NCBI GenBank assembly: GCA_022340615.1
Contig: JAJDNO010000047.1
Coordinates: forward strand, 1-47,549
From: Gallionella sp.
Lineage (GTDB): Bacteria > Pseudomonadota > Gammaproteobacteria > Burkholderiales > Gallionellaceae
Length of the DNA: 47,549 nt
Reading direction: 5' to 3'
The position numbers and the translations under genes were made by a program. Shown one piece after another: positions 26,061 through 34,031 of this stretch. Below the pieces are notes generated by a model that did not search any database, was not told the DNA's origin, and worked only from the letters and a program-made list of their open reading frames with translations. How positions within the stretch are numbered: the stretch's first letter is position 1; every line of letters begins with the position of its first letter.

Positions 26061-28703
26061 CTAGCGAATTGTTCTCGCCTCAGCGTCAAATGGTGATACG
26101 GCAAGCAGGCGGGAACGATAACGTTCCGCTTCCCTGCTGTTTCCCGCAGCCAGTTCCATATGCCAGAATGCGCGCAAGGCACCAACAAAGTTGGGGGATA
26201 CCTTGAGGATTTTCTGCAATGCTTCTCGCTCGCTCAATCCGTGTTGAGTTGCTTCCGGCAGCGACTCCAGCATGTTATCAGCTAGTGCATCGGCAATCCA
26301 GCGATCTTGCCGGTTGGCCTGATAAGCCAGCCAGATCAGCTTGCCCGCTTTCGCAGGTTCTCCCTGAATCGATGCAATCCAGGCTCGCATGGTCAATTCG
26401 GTTGCAAAGTAGGCGCGCCCGAACTTTTCCCTGTCATTCTTACCGACTGCCAGTATTTTCCCCGCTGTGTCCACATCCGGACGGTGCTCCAGCATCCATC
26501 CCAGTAATGCCGGCAGATTGACGCTTCCATCATATCGCGCGCGCGGGAGGCTGAATTCAATATATGGAACCCACTCATCCTGAACAGGTCCGGCAGTTTC
26601 GGGGATCGGGCCCCAATAACGTCCCAGCCAGGTCCAGGCACCTTCGCCTCCGGTCGCCTGACTCTGTTCCTGTGCAGTCATCCGGCGCAGATTTGCAAGC
26701 AATGCACCTGCGCCCAGAAATCGCCTGTGCGGGCCGACCATTGCCAGGTGCATACCGTCCATGAATAACTGTGCATCAGGGAAAACTTGCCTGAAGCTGC
26801 GCAATACCACTTTGAGTGATTGAATGTCGAATTGGTTCAGAGCCAGCCACTGTACAAATACACCATCGGCATTCAAGTGGTCCCGCGCTCTCTGGAATTG
26901 CTGTACTGACAGCAAGGCGCCCATACCTGCCAGATCCGGATGAAACAGATCGCCGATAATCACATCGTATTTGTTTTTCGAAGTAATCAGGTAGTGTCTG
27001 GCATCATCCCGTCTAGTCTGTGCCTGATCCATGATGTTACGGTTGACCGGTGCAAACCACGTACGGGCGGCAATAATCGCCCCGCGTGACAATTCGACCG
27101 CGCTACGCTGCAAATCCGGAAATGGTACAGATCCCGCCATTGATATCCCGGTTCCCAATCCGAGAAACAGCACGCTGTGCGGCGCGGGATGAAGCAGCAG
27201 CGCAAGTCTCGCCTGATCCATCTGGATCTCCACCGCACTCGGATCACTGGATGCATCCATACGCTGCAGATCGCTCAACAGCACGCGCTGGCCATCCTGC
27301 TGCTGAATAACATGCGTCATAGCGATTGCATCTTCATAAAGAAACAGATCCCGGCTATTGACTTCGATTTTCGGCAACAGAACGTGCACGGGCGGCATGC
27401 TGCGCAAATGCCATGCAACCATCATCATGATTGGAATTGCCAGCCATACACGCCTGGAATTGACCCAAAACATTCCCAACGATGCAATTGCAAGTCCGGC
27501 AATTGCAACTGTCCCGGCGCTGCCCAATGACGGTATGAGCAGCAAACACGCGATAATTGCACCTGTGGCCCCGCCAAGACAGTTTGCGCCGTACAACCAT
27601 ACTCCGCTCGCTTCAGTGCCTGCAAGCCGGCCGGCCAGCAATGGCAACCATGCGCCCAGGGAGAGGGTAACCGGGAACGTGAATAATCCCAGTATCAGAG
27701 CTTGCGTCCAGGTGGCGCCAAGGAAGGATCGAAACTGGTTTTGCTCAACCCATGCGGAAACCGCTGGAAGCAGCCAAAGGCTGGCCAGCACACCGGCACC
27801 TGTTGCAAGCGGCAATATCATGGTTAACCATTGCTTGTGCACGCGCGGCAACAGCATGCTGCCGAATGCAATTCCGAGCAGAAACACGGCTAGAATCACA
27901 CCGAGTACATATTCCGTGCGCAACAGAACCATGCCATACAGCCGTATCCAGCAGACTTCCAGCATGATGCTGCCGGCCCCAATACCAGCGTATACAAATA
28001 GCGCCGAAAGCGGCGGACGTGTTTGCTGGATTTTGCTCGGAACATTTCCGCTTTGGCTGGCGCGATATATATATGACAGCGTCAGTCCTGCTACACCGAT
28101 TGACAATCCAATCAGGGCGACTGTTCTTACCGAATTCGTCCAGCCCAATGCCGACAAGCTCCATAGCGGAAACAGTGCGCCTGCTGCTCCACCAACCGTA
28201 TTCAGACCGTATAGCTTTCCCAGCGATAATGGGGTTCGCTCCACCACTTTGAGCACCAATGCAAAACTCAAGCCCATTGCGAATGCCGGCAACACCAGCA
28301 AACACAGCGCCTCTCCCCCTTGCAACAGATACCATTGCACCAGTGTCATCCTGGTGGCTACACCACTCATCCACCCGCCCATTGCCTGGACCAGACTTGG
28401 CAACAGCAGGGAATAGAATGCGATTGCCGTTTCCAGCAGCGCAAACCATGCCAGCGGCTTGCTGATCATCCGCACCCATCTCACCCCTGCCAGACTGCCC
28501 AGACCCAGCCCGATCATGAATGCAGCAATAGTGAGCACCACCCCGAATATGCTTACCCCGAACTGCAAGGACAACATACGCGCCCACAATACCTCGTATG
28601 CAAGACTGGTTAAGCCCGACAAAAAGTACAGAATTGCCACCCACCGCCACAACAGCCGGCTTGCCGGATTTGTATTCAAGCTGAGCGTGGACGCGTGTGA
28701 CAT
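26061..28703 (-). CDS. Fused membrane transporter-like / spermidine synthase-like protein
   Basis: 880 residues. The first about 430 form roughly 12 helices in two repeats. Each repeat starts with a similar motif (FLSGLTSLAYEVLWARMLSL and YAGIGAGSIMLEVCWIRLYG), typical of the MFS-like half of fused spermidine synthase proteins. A Rossmann methyltransferase-like domain follows (HSVLFLGLGTGISMAGSV near residue 515; YDVIIGDLFHP), resembling SpeE but probably not a true aminopropyltransferase. The last 200 residues are helical and TPR-like. It is 34 nt upstream of ccoG on the same strand, so probably co-transcribed with the oxidase assembly genes. Function unknown. Confidence 0.82.
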   Translation of the reverse strand: MSHASTLSLNTNPASRLLWRWVAILYFLSGLTSLAYEVLWARMLSLQFGVSIFGVVLTIAAFMIGLGLGSLAGVRWVRMISKPLAWFALLETAIAFYSLLLPSLVQAMGGWMSGVATRMTLVQWYLLQGGEALCLLVLPAFAMGLSFALVLKVVERTPLSLGKLYGLNTVGGAAGALFPLWSLSALGWTNSVRTVALIGLSIGVAGLTLSYIYRASQSGNVPSKIQQTRPPLSALFVYAGIGAGSIMLEVCWIRLYGMVLLRTEYVLGVILAVFLLGIAFGSMLLPRVHKQWLTMILPLATGAGVLASLWLLPAVSAWVEQNQFRSFLGATWTQALILGLFTFPVTLSLGAWLPLLAGRLAGTEASGVWLYGANCLGGATGAIIACLLLIPSLGSAGTVAIAGLAIASLGMFWVNSRRVWLAIPIMMMVAWHLRSMPPVHVLLPKIEVNSRDLFLYEDAIAMTHVIQQQDGQRVLLSDLQRMDASSDPSAVEIQMDQARLALLLHPAPHSVLFLGLGTGISMAGSVPFPDLQRSAVELSRGAIIAARTWFAPVNRNIMDQAQTRRDDARHYLITSKNKYDVIIGDLFHPDLAGMGALLSVQQFQRARDHLNADGVFVQWLALNQFDIQSLKVVLRSFRQVFPDAQLFMDGMHLAMVGPHRRFLGAGALLANLRRMTAQEQSQATGGEGAWTWLGRYWGPIPETAGPVQDEWVPYIEFSLPRARYDGSVNLPALLGWMLEHRPDVDTAGKILAVGKNDREKFGRAYFATELTMRAWIASIQGEPAKAGKLIWLAYQANRQDRWIADALADNMLESLPEATQHGLSEREALQKILKVSPNFVGALRAFWHMELAAGNSREAERYRSRLLAVSPFDAEARTIR

Positions 28704-28839
28704 ATGGAATTATTCGGGAATTGCAGCCGATGCTGGATCCGCAGCCTCGCTATTGGGCTCAGCCATGCAGAAAAGCCAGGATAAGGAATTGGAACTAATT
28801 GGCGCAGCCCGGCTGTCAGTAGCCTTCAAGGTACTGTTA

Positions 28840-29232
28840 CTAGAACGGATAAAACCATACCAGGCCTACAATCGCATGAGCGATTGCCAATGTGATACTT
28901 AATGCTGCAAATACCATGTGCGCAACAAACAGTGGCTTTCCAAAAACACCCATGGCGAGCCCCAACCCACCGGTAATAATCACCAGCAGGATCACACCCA
29001 AGCCCAGCAAAAACATGATCTGCTGTTTTTCCTTTAGCGGGACCGCTTTTGCTCTTATATCGCTCCTGTTTTGTTTATTGAATTCATTCAAAATTTGCGC
29101 ACCGTTATCAGCTGGCGGGGCCTCTTGCGCATATGCAGGAAGCATAGTCAGAAAGGACAGTAAGATCGCCAGTATTGTGCTGGCATAACGTAGGGCAGAC
29201 ATCTTGAATTGGTACTTTGTCAATTTCAGCAT
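28840..29232 (-). CDS. Membrane protein with signal peptide, unknown
   Basis: 130 residues. An N-terminal signal-like helix (about 13-35, ending AYA) is followed by a charged stretch and two helices at the C-terminus (about 73-96 and 104-125). The second ends in IAHAIVGLVWFYPF with two histidines within the membrane region. No family recognised. It lies 12 nt after the 81-aa gene in the long minus-strand oxidase gene set. Confidence 0.6.
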   Translation of the reverse strand: MLKLTKYQFKMSALRYASTILAILLSFLTMLPAYAQEAPPADNGAQILNEFNKQNRSDIRAKAVPLKEKQQIMFLLGLGVILLVIITGGLGLAMGVFGKPLFVAHMVFAALSITLAIAHAIVGLVWFYPF

Positions 29233-29244
29233 TGCATACCTGCT

Positions 29245-29490
29245 TTATAAATAGTTTATGGTTTCGCCATCCGCCGCTTCGCGTTTGGATTTACGTATGG
29301 CGTTTTTCCAGGCCAGCACTGCCATGAGCACAAAAGGTATGAAGACCATCATCATCAGAAACAGGAAAATGTACCAAGGTGTTTCAATGGTAACGTGCAT
29401 GTAGCGGTAGCTGTCCACTTGGGCCTGCGCGGATGTAGTAACGGCCAAACTGACCAGTGCCAGTAAATTCCTAACCCATTTGCAGTTCAT
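29245..29490 (-). CDS. Small secreted/membrane protein, unknown
   Basis: 81 residues: signal peptide (about 1-24, ending AQA), a short periplasmic segment with several Tyr, one membrane helix (about 36-62, PWYIFLFLMMMVFIPFVLMAVLAW), and a basic cytoplasmic tail (KNAIRKSKREA). The type I topology suits a small accessory oxidase subunit. It lies 20 nt after the SUMF1-like gene. Function unknown. Confidence 0.6.
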   Translation of the reverse strand: MNCKWVRNLLALVSLAVTTSAQAQVDSYRYMHVTIETPWYIFLFLMMMVFIPFVLMAVLAWKNAIRKSKREAADGETINYL

Positions 29491-29510
29491 GATAACCCTC
29501 CGTATTTCGG

Positions 29511-30572
29511 TTACTTCTGTTCATCGGCTGCGCAACGGAATCCGTAAAAATCCGATGCGGAATTCGGCCAGGCATAATCTCTGTGATAGCTCGCCGTGGA
29601 GAAGGGGTCGCCCTTCCATGATCCTCCGCGCAATACCTTGTAATGCCGATTTACCCGAACCAGGGTGGATATTTTCAAGGCCTGATCTTCCGCACCCATG
29701 ACTTTGGAAACCTTGCCCTGGAACACATCTGCTGTCGCATCCGTATTTTTATAGGGAAGGAAATCATCGGCTGTCCATTCGTCAACATTACCCGCCATGT
29801 CGTAGACACCGTATGGGCTTAGACCGTTGGCATAGGTCGTGACATCGGTTGCAGAGCCAACATCATAGTATGTGTTCAGACGCTTGGGATCCATTTGATT
29901 GCCCCATGGCCAACGCCTGCCGTCTGTGCCGCGAGCAGCCTTTTCCCACTCTGCCTCGGTTGGCAATCGTTTGCCCGCCCATTTGCAATATGCCGCTGCA
30001 TCGTACCAGTTCACCATGGATACCGGATACTTCAAAGTACCTGGTTCGATTTTCCCTTTTTTCCAATCCAGAGGCGGACGATGTCTGGCCGCTGCAACAA
30101 ATCGCGCGTATTGCGCATTCGTCACCAGATATTTGTCTATTCTGTAGGCCTTTAACTTGACCTTGTGTTCCGGGTGCGCGGAATCATTGGCCATTTTCAA
30201 ATTTGTACCCATCAGAAAGCTCCCTGCCGGGATTCTTACCATACTATCCAGATTCTCCCACTGACCCTTGGATAACAGGGCCTCTGCTTCATCCAGGGTA
30301 TATCCCGCAGCCTGATTTATTCTTTTCTCATTCTCTTCGTGAAGCACAATATCCTCACCTTGCGCCCGTATCTTGCTTGATTCCTCTCTCAAATCATAAG
30401 TTGCCAAGGCACGCATCTCGCCCATGCGCATTGAGCCCAATCTGCTCACATGCAGGCATCCCAAAATCATTACCAGAGAAATGCACGTGATCAGCGTGGC
30501 AGAAAGATACCGCTTCCTGCGTAATTGCTCTTGCGGATTTGTTGCTGCAGCAGGTCTAGATGCCGTCGACAT
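29511..30572 (-). CDS. Membrane-anchored formylglycine-generating-enzyme (SUMF1/NirV-like) domain protein
   Basis: 353 residues: a short cytoplasmic N-terminus, one helix (about 22-42, YLSATLITCISLVMILGC), a charged linker and then an FGE/SUMF1 domain (about 110-350). Family hallmarks visible are MVRIPAGSFLMGTN, YPVSMVNWYDAAAYCKWAGKRLPTEAEWEKAARG, YGVYDMAGNVDEWTAD, VLRGGSWKGDPF and the terminal FYGFRCA. Related NirV proteins accompany nitrite reductase genes, and other relatives generate formylglycine in sulfatases; neither substrate type is present here. A periplasmic scaffold or maturation role for the oxidase is inferred. Its start overlaps the stop of the upstream gene by one base. Confidence 0.85.
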   Translation of the reverse strand: MSTASRPAAATNPQEQLRRKRYLSATLITCISLVMILGCLHVSRLGSMRMGEMRALATYDLREESSKIRAQGEDIVLHEENEKRINQAAGYTLDEAEALLSKGQWENLDSMVRIPAGSFLMGTNLKMANDSAHPEHKVKLKAYRIDKYLVTNAQYARFVAAARHRPPLDWKKGKIEPGTLKYPVSMVNWYDAAAYCKWAGKRLPTEAEWEKAARGTDGRRWPWGNQMDPKRLNTYYDVGSATDVTTYANGLSPYGVYDMAGNVDEWTADDFLPYKNTDATADVFQGKVSKVMGAEDQALKISTLVRVNRHYKVLRGGSWKGDPFSTASYHRDYAWPNSASDFYGFRCAADEQK

Positions 30573-31012
30573 TACGATTCCCTTGTTGCGGTAATTTGCT
30601 CTCCGCTATCCTTCTTGGATCGCCCATAAATACCCTTCTTCATTACTTCACCCATGACTCCACCGATTACAGCTGACTCCACCGACAGAACCACATAAAG
30701 GCTCCACCAGCCCAAGGGGTTCAAATTGGTGCCATGCGGAGTGCCGGACACATAATAGATTTCTGCATAACTTAAACAGCGCACGATTATTGGCGGAAAA
30801 TAGCACAACCATTTACCACCCAGTCCGTATATCCAGGATACGGCCAGTCCGACCAGAAATGGCACAAAGAAAACATCCAGTATCCATGCGAAGCTGAATG
30901 TAGACAAACCCGAAAACAGTTCGATTTTTACCCCAAGCAACCTGTCGCCGAAGTGGATCATGGACATCCCGATCATCAGAGCAACAAGACCCCTCAAAGT
31001 TCGATTGTTCAT
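30572..31012 (-). CDS. Polytopic membrane protein, unknown
   Basis: 146 residues with about four hydrophobic segments (7-24, 40-65, 68-85, 100-125) and a basic tail. There is a conserved-looking tract IYYVSGTPHGTNLNPLGWWSLYVVLS. It overlaps the downstream end of the monoheme cytochrome gene by 4 nt and the SUMF1-like gene by one base, so all three are translationally coupled. No family recognised. Confidence 0.65.
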   Translation of the reverse strand: MNNRTLRGLVALMIGMSMIHFGDRLLGVKIELFSGLSTFSFAWILDVFFVPFLVGLAVSWIYGLGGKWLCYFPPIIVRCLSYAEIYYVSGTPHGTNLNPLGWWSLYVVLSVESAVIGGVMGEVMKKGIYGRSKKDSGEQITATRES

Positions 31013-31491
31013 TTCGGATAATCCTTGCCGGTTAATTTCTCATACTCGGATTTTTTGGTTTGCTCAAGGTACCAGTCCTTAACCTTGAGACTGGCCAGAT
31101 ATTGCGCCAACAGATGTCGGTCACCATCCGGCATACTTGCGTAAGATGGCATGCTCCATTTCTTTTTCAAGCGAGTTGGTAAAATCGACTGCGGATCGGG
31201 AGAGGAAAGATACGCATACAACCATGCTTCGCTGCGCAGCGAGCCGATGCCATCCAGCATTGGAGCCGGGACCGATTCAAGTATATCTTTCATCGTCCAT
31301 AATGAATGACATACAGAACAGCCATTTTTATTGTAGATAGCCATCCCGTTTACTGACAAATCATGCGTAGCCGTCGTATAAAACGGAATATCACGATCGT
31401 GCTTTCCCTCAACATGCAGCATTGAACGGATTACACCTGCAACAAGAAACACGCCAATCAAAGCCAGGATTGCTTTTTCTCCGCGTTTCAT
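31009..31491 (-). CDS. Membrane-anchored monoheme cytochrome c (paralogue)
   Basis: 160 residues: one N-terminal helix (about 7-24) and a periplasmic heme c domain with CSVCH (58-62). It shares architecture and motifs with the cytochrome at 18834-19415: the K-(K/R)-G-E-K lead-in, LDGIGS after the heme, and the YAYLSSPD region matching YNFLKYPE. A methionine in KKWSMPSYASMPD is a candidate axial ligand, as in CcoO-type cytochromes (SxMP). It overlaps both neighbours by 4 nt. A role as an extra electron-transfer subunit of the cbb3-like oxidase is inferred. Confidence 0.88.
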   Translation of the reverse strand: MKRGEKAILALIGVFLVAGVIRSMLHVEGKHDRDIPFYTTATHDLSVNGMAIYNKNGCSVCHSLWTMKDILESVPAPMLDGIGSLRSEAWLYAYLSSPDPQSILPTRLKKKWSMPSYASMPDGDRHLLAQYLASLKVKDWYLEQTKKSEYEKLTGKDYPK

Positions 31492-31766
31492 ACGCCCAGC
31501 TTGCGCCTTTCAGCTTCTTCCGCCAAATGGCGCTTCCGGCTTTCGATCTGTGAATCAATGACTGCACGACTTTTCGTATATTCTTCCGGCGCCATTTTGC
31601 CCTGATCTTTTTCGTCAAATATTACGTATTTGATATCCTCATCGAACTGTTCGTTTTGTGCACCCCACCTGATCCAGTAAAGTACCGCGAGAATAATCAT
31701 TGCACCGATAATCAACCATAAATATATGCTCCATCCATCCGGAAGCGTTTCAAAAAAGTGAGCCAT
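31488..31766 (-). CDS. CcoS-like cbb3 oxidase maturation/small subunit
   Basis: 92 residues: one helix (about 14-34, YLWLIIGAMIILAVLYWIRW) followed by GAQNEQFDEDIKYVIFDEKDQ. This fits the CcoS pattern (helix, then W-x-x-x-x-G-Q-F-D-D-x...I-L-F-D-D), with a longer, coiled-coil-prone charged C-terminus (residues 55-92) than CcoS (about 50-70 residues). CcoS is required for cofactor insertion into CcoN. A GGAA-type ribosome site precedes the ATG; the end overlaps the cytochrome gene. Confidence 0.68.
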   Translation of the reverse strand: MAHFFETLPDGWSIYLWLIIGAMIILAVLYWIRWGAQNEQFDEDIKYVIFDEKDQGKMAPEEYTKSRAVIDSQIESRKRHLAEEAERRKLGV

Positions 31767-31787
31767 AGTAGTTTCCTTGTCAAATTG

Positions 31788-32090
31788 TCAAAATAGAATG
31801 CCACCAAGCATCTGCATCGCGGCAATTATTACTGCAGCCACAACACCAAGAATGATTGCTCCGAATAGTATACTTTCTCCCAGCCTTGCCTTCTTCGGAC
31901 GATTTTTGTTGAACATCAACGCAATTATTATTCCCGAAAACAGCAATATGCCGACCATCAGAAAGACAAATATCCACTCGCTGAATTCCTGGCTGCGCAT
32001 GCCCTCGATGCTGAGGTCTAGCTTGGGTGAAATTTCGGGATTAATCTGCGTGACAAAAAGCTGGATAGTGTTGATAGCTTGAATGAGAAT
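31788..32090 (-). CDS. Membrane protein of the oxidase cluster, possible ATT start codon
   Basis: Two or three helices in a protein of 70 residues if started at the ATG at 32000, or 100 residues if started at an ATT at 32090. The ATG has only GAGGGC directly before it, too close for a good ribosome site. The ATT is preceded by AGGAG at a 6-nt spacing and by an in-frame stop codon. The extra 30 residues read ILIQAINTIQLFVTQINPE, plausible as an amphipathic lead-in. Helices are at about 37-57 and 70-95 of the long form. I list the long form but with doubt. No family recognised. Confidence 0.55.
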   Translation of the reverse strand: MLIQAINTIQLFVTQINPEISPKLDLSIEGMRSQEFSEWIFVFLMVGILLFSGIIIALMFNKNRPKKARLGESILFGAIILGVVAAVIIAAMQMLGGILF

Positions 32091-32128
32091 CTTTGGCTCC
32101 TAGTTGCAACTTATGCCTACCTAAACAA

Positions 32129-32160
32129 AAATGCCGCGCCGTATATTCGGCGAGGCATTT
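32129..32160 (-). terminator. Rho-independent terminator of the ccoNO-containing operon
   Basis: AAATGCC-(mismatch)-CGCCG / CGGCG-(mismatch)-GGCATTT stem with loop TATATT, read on the minus strand and followed by TTTTTGTTT. It lies 72 nt beyond the stop of the 36-aa gene. It divides the minus-strand genes into a right operon (35916-32232) and a left set starting near 32090; readthrough is possible. Confidence 0.82.
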
Positions 32161-32231
32161 CATATGATTACTAATTTTACTCAGTAAACCAGACCTTAGC
32201 TAAACCAATTTTGTTTGTATTTGTAATTATG

Positions 32232-32342
32232 TTACTTCTTTTCATTACGACGATCGATGAAAAGAGCATAAAAAATCGGCATAGCAAAAGCCAGAGCAAT
32301 AATAAAGGATATTGCGAGCGGACCGTTATCAAGTTCAATCAT
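32232..32342 (-). CDS. Tiny single-helix membrane protein (36 aa, CcoQ-like position)
   Basis: 36 residues (MIELDNGPLAISFIIALAF...), one membrane helix (about 7-27) and a basic tail FIDRRNEKK. It has an AGGAGG ribosome site in front of the ATG. It is the last gene before the terminator and directly follows the heme-less CcoP-like gene. Size, single helix and charged C-terminus resemble CcoQ, although gene order differs (CcoQ normally lies between CcoO and CcoP). Confidence 0.72.
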   Translation of the reverse strand: MIELDNGPLAISFIIALAFAMPIFYALFIDRRNEKK

Positions 32343-32410
32343 TCCAGTTCCTCCTAAAAAATTAAAGTTGCAAACCGGATTGGCTTAATGTGCAGACAAT
32401 CCGGCCACAA

Positions 32411-33028
32411 TCAATGATTATGCCTTGGCTGCCAGCTCGACGGAGGCAGTCGCTTGATCAGTATCGTTACCCCAATGAAAAAGTAGCTCAGGTAGAAAAT
32501 GTCAATCAGATAGCCCTTGTCCCACCATGGCTGCTTTCTTATGACCGTTCCATCAGCTCTTTTGTTTCCCTCGAAGTTTGCCATTACCACATGGTCGCCA
32601 ACAACTTCGTACTCGTCCATATGCACACCTTTGGCCATCAATGCTTCCATCTCGGGTTTCATGATACGCAGATCATCCATGGTTACCGGGTGGCGTTCCA
32701 GCATGCCATCATGCCCCTTGCCCTTGTTCAACTGGATGATTTTCTCCATCGCTTCCTGGTCATTTTTGGCCGCCAAGACTTCTGGATTGCTCATTGCTTT
32801 AATATACCCTTCATAGATTTCAGCTGTGGGGCGCTGGCCCCACAGAGGAAACGTAACCGCAAAAGCGGTAATGACGGTAAGTATGACGAGCAGCACAATG
32901 GGCACAGGCAAGCGATTGTTATCTTCCGTGATGCCGCCCAGATCTTCTTTTTCCCACAGCACTTTGTCCGCCTCATTCGTGGCTGAGTCACACATTGTGC
33001 GCAATGGCTTATCAAAATTCCAAGACAT
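32411..33028 (-). CDS. Heme-less CcoP-like oxidase subunit (long form)
   Basis: 205 residues. The N-terminal part (GGITEDNNRLPVPIVLLVIL) matches the start of CcoP (EDNNPLP then a membrane helix, about 42-62, ending FPLWGQRP). Instead of the two cytochrome c domains of CcoP there is a soluble segment of about 100 residues and a second helix (about 172-193). There is no CxxCH; the only cysteine is at residue 13. It follows ccoO by 13 nt with a strong ribosome site, the position of ccoP in canonical clusters. A shorter relative is encoded at 24270-24698. Confidence 0.8.
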   Translation of the reverse strand: MSWNFDKPLRTMCDSATNEADKVLWEKEDLGGITEDNNRLPVPIVLLVILTVITAFAVTFPLWGQRPTAEIYEGYIKAMSNPEVLAAKNDQEAMEKIIQLNKGKGHDGMLERHPVTMDDLRIMKPEMEALMAKGVHMDEYEVVGDHVVMANFEGNKRADGTVIRKQPWWDKGYLIDIFYLSYFFIGVTILIKRLPPSSWQPRHNH

Positions 33029-33041
33029 GTCCTACCCCCTC

Positions 33042-33998
33042 TTATTTAAGGCTCAAAATCCAGTCAATCAGACCGCGAATTTCGGAATTGCTGGCATAAC
33101 TTGGTACGTCAGGAGGCGATACACGCTTGCCCTCACGATACTCGTTATATTCTTCACGCCATTTGGCGAAATCTATTTTTTTGCCATCCGCATCCGTCTT
33201 GCCCCACAAATAGTCGAAGCGCGGCATGATGGAGTGCGGCTGCACCAGGCGAGGATTGAAGAAGTGCATCATCATCCATTCCTTGGAGGAATTGCGCGAT
33301 CCAACGTGCAGCAAGTCAGGTGCTTTGCGGTCAGAACCGAATGCGGTTGGGGATTCACCATTGAAATCGCCCAGCATCGGCGGTGCACCAAACACCTGCC
33401 AGTCCTGCGTTTCCTCGGGCAGCAGTGTATGGCACCACCAGCAGCCCTCTCGAATGAACATGGTTTTACCCTTGCCGGCTTCAGAAACATCCGAATCCTT
33501 GGCCACACTCATCACGTCAGCTGGCGTCCAACCCTTGGTTGCGGTCAGATTGTCAATATAGCTGTATTCTTTGCCCTGATAGAGCCCCTTAGCTATAGTG
33601 AAAACCGCCCCAACGTTTTTGTTTGCATCATTAACATGCCCCTGCTGCACGCTCAACTCCTGGATACCTTCACCCAGAATCCTCGGATGCATCACACCCG
33701 ACGGGAACGATGTCCCCTTTTCGTAGACATAAACCTGCATTCCCCCGTCTATAGGCTGCTTGGTCTTAGGATCTACTTTCAGCGATACGCCCAGCGGCTT
33801 GTTCTTGCCCTGCATCCACGGATCATCCAGATTGAATCCGGATTCACGCCCCACCTCCAATTGCTTGGTAAGGGCGATATCCGTTGAGGACACTGACGCA
33901 ATATTGATGCTCGGAAAAAACAAGGTAATTGTCATCGACCCGCCCAGCGCCAAGCCGAACAGTCTCGCTCCGATTTTATACTCCCTAAATCCAGCCAT
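33042..33998 (-). CDS. ccoO: cbb3-type oxidase monoheme cytochrome c subunit (CcoO-like)
   Basis: 318 residues: N-terminal helix (about 12-30) and a periplasmic domain with one heme c site CWWCH (186-190) and a candidate axial methionine in SIMPRFDYLWG (about 258), equivalent to the SxMP of CcoO. Between the helix and the heme there are about 155 residues, longer than in typical CcoO, including a Lys/Gly-rich beta segment. CWWCH with two Trp is an unusual heme motif. It lies 33 nt after ccoN and before the heme-less CcoP-like gene. It would receive electrons from the diheme or monoheme cytochromes of this region. Confidence 0.88.
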   Translation of the reverse strand: MAGFREYKIGARLFGLALGGSMTITLFFPSINIASVSSTDIALTKQLEVGRESGFNLDDPWMQGKNKPLGVSLKVDPKTKQPIDGGMQVYVYEKGTSFPSGVMHPRILGEGIQELSVQQGHVNDANKNVGAVFTIAKGLYQGKEYSYIDNLTATKGWTPADVMSVAKDSDVSEAGKGKTMFIREGCWWCHTLLPEETQDWQVFGAPPMLGDFNGESPTAFGSDRKAPDLLHVGSRNSSKEWMMMHFFNPRLVQPHSIMPRFDYLWGKTDADGKKIDFAKWREEYNEYREGKRVSPPDVPSYASNSEIRGLIDWILSLK

Positions 33999-34031
33999 TC
34001 TTGATCTCCCTAAGTTTTTCTTGGCTCAACA

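Noticed and set aside
26061-28703. Long plus-strand open frame (27358-28416) inside the fused membrane protein gene.
   Set aside because: It is antisense to a gene with clear domains and helices; the plus-strand translation shows no recognisable motifs.
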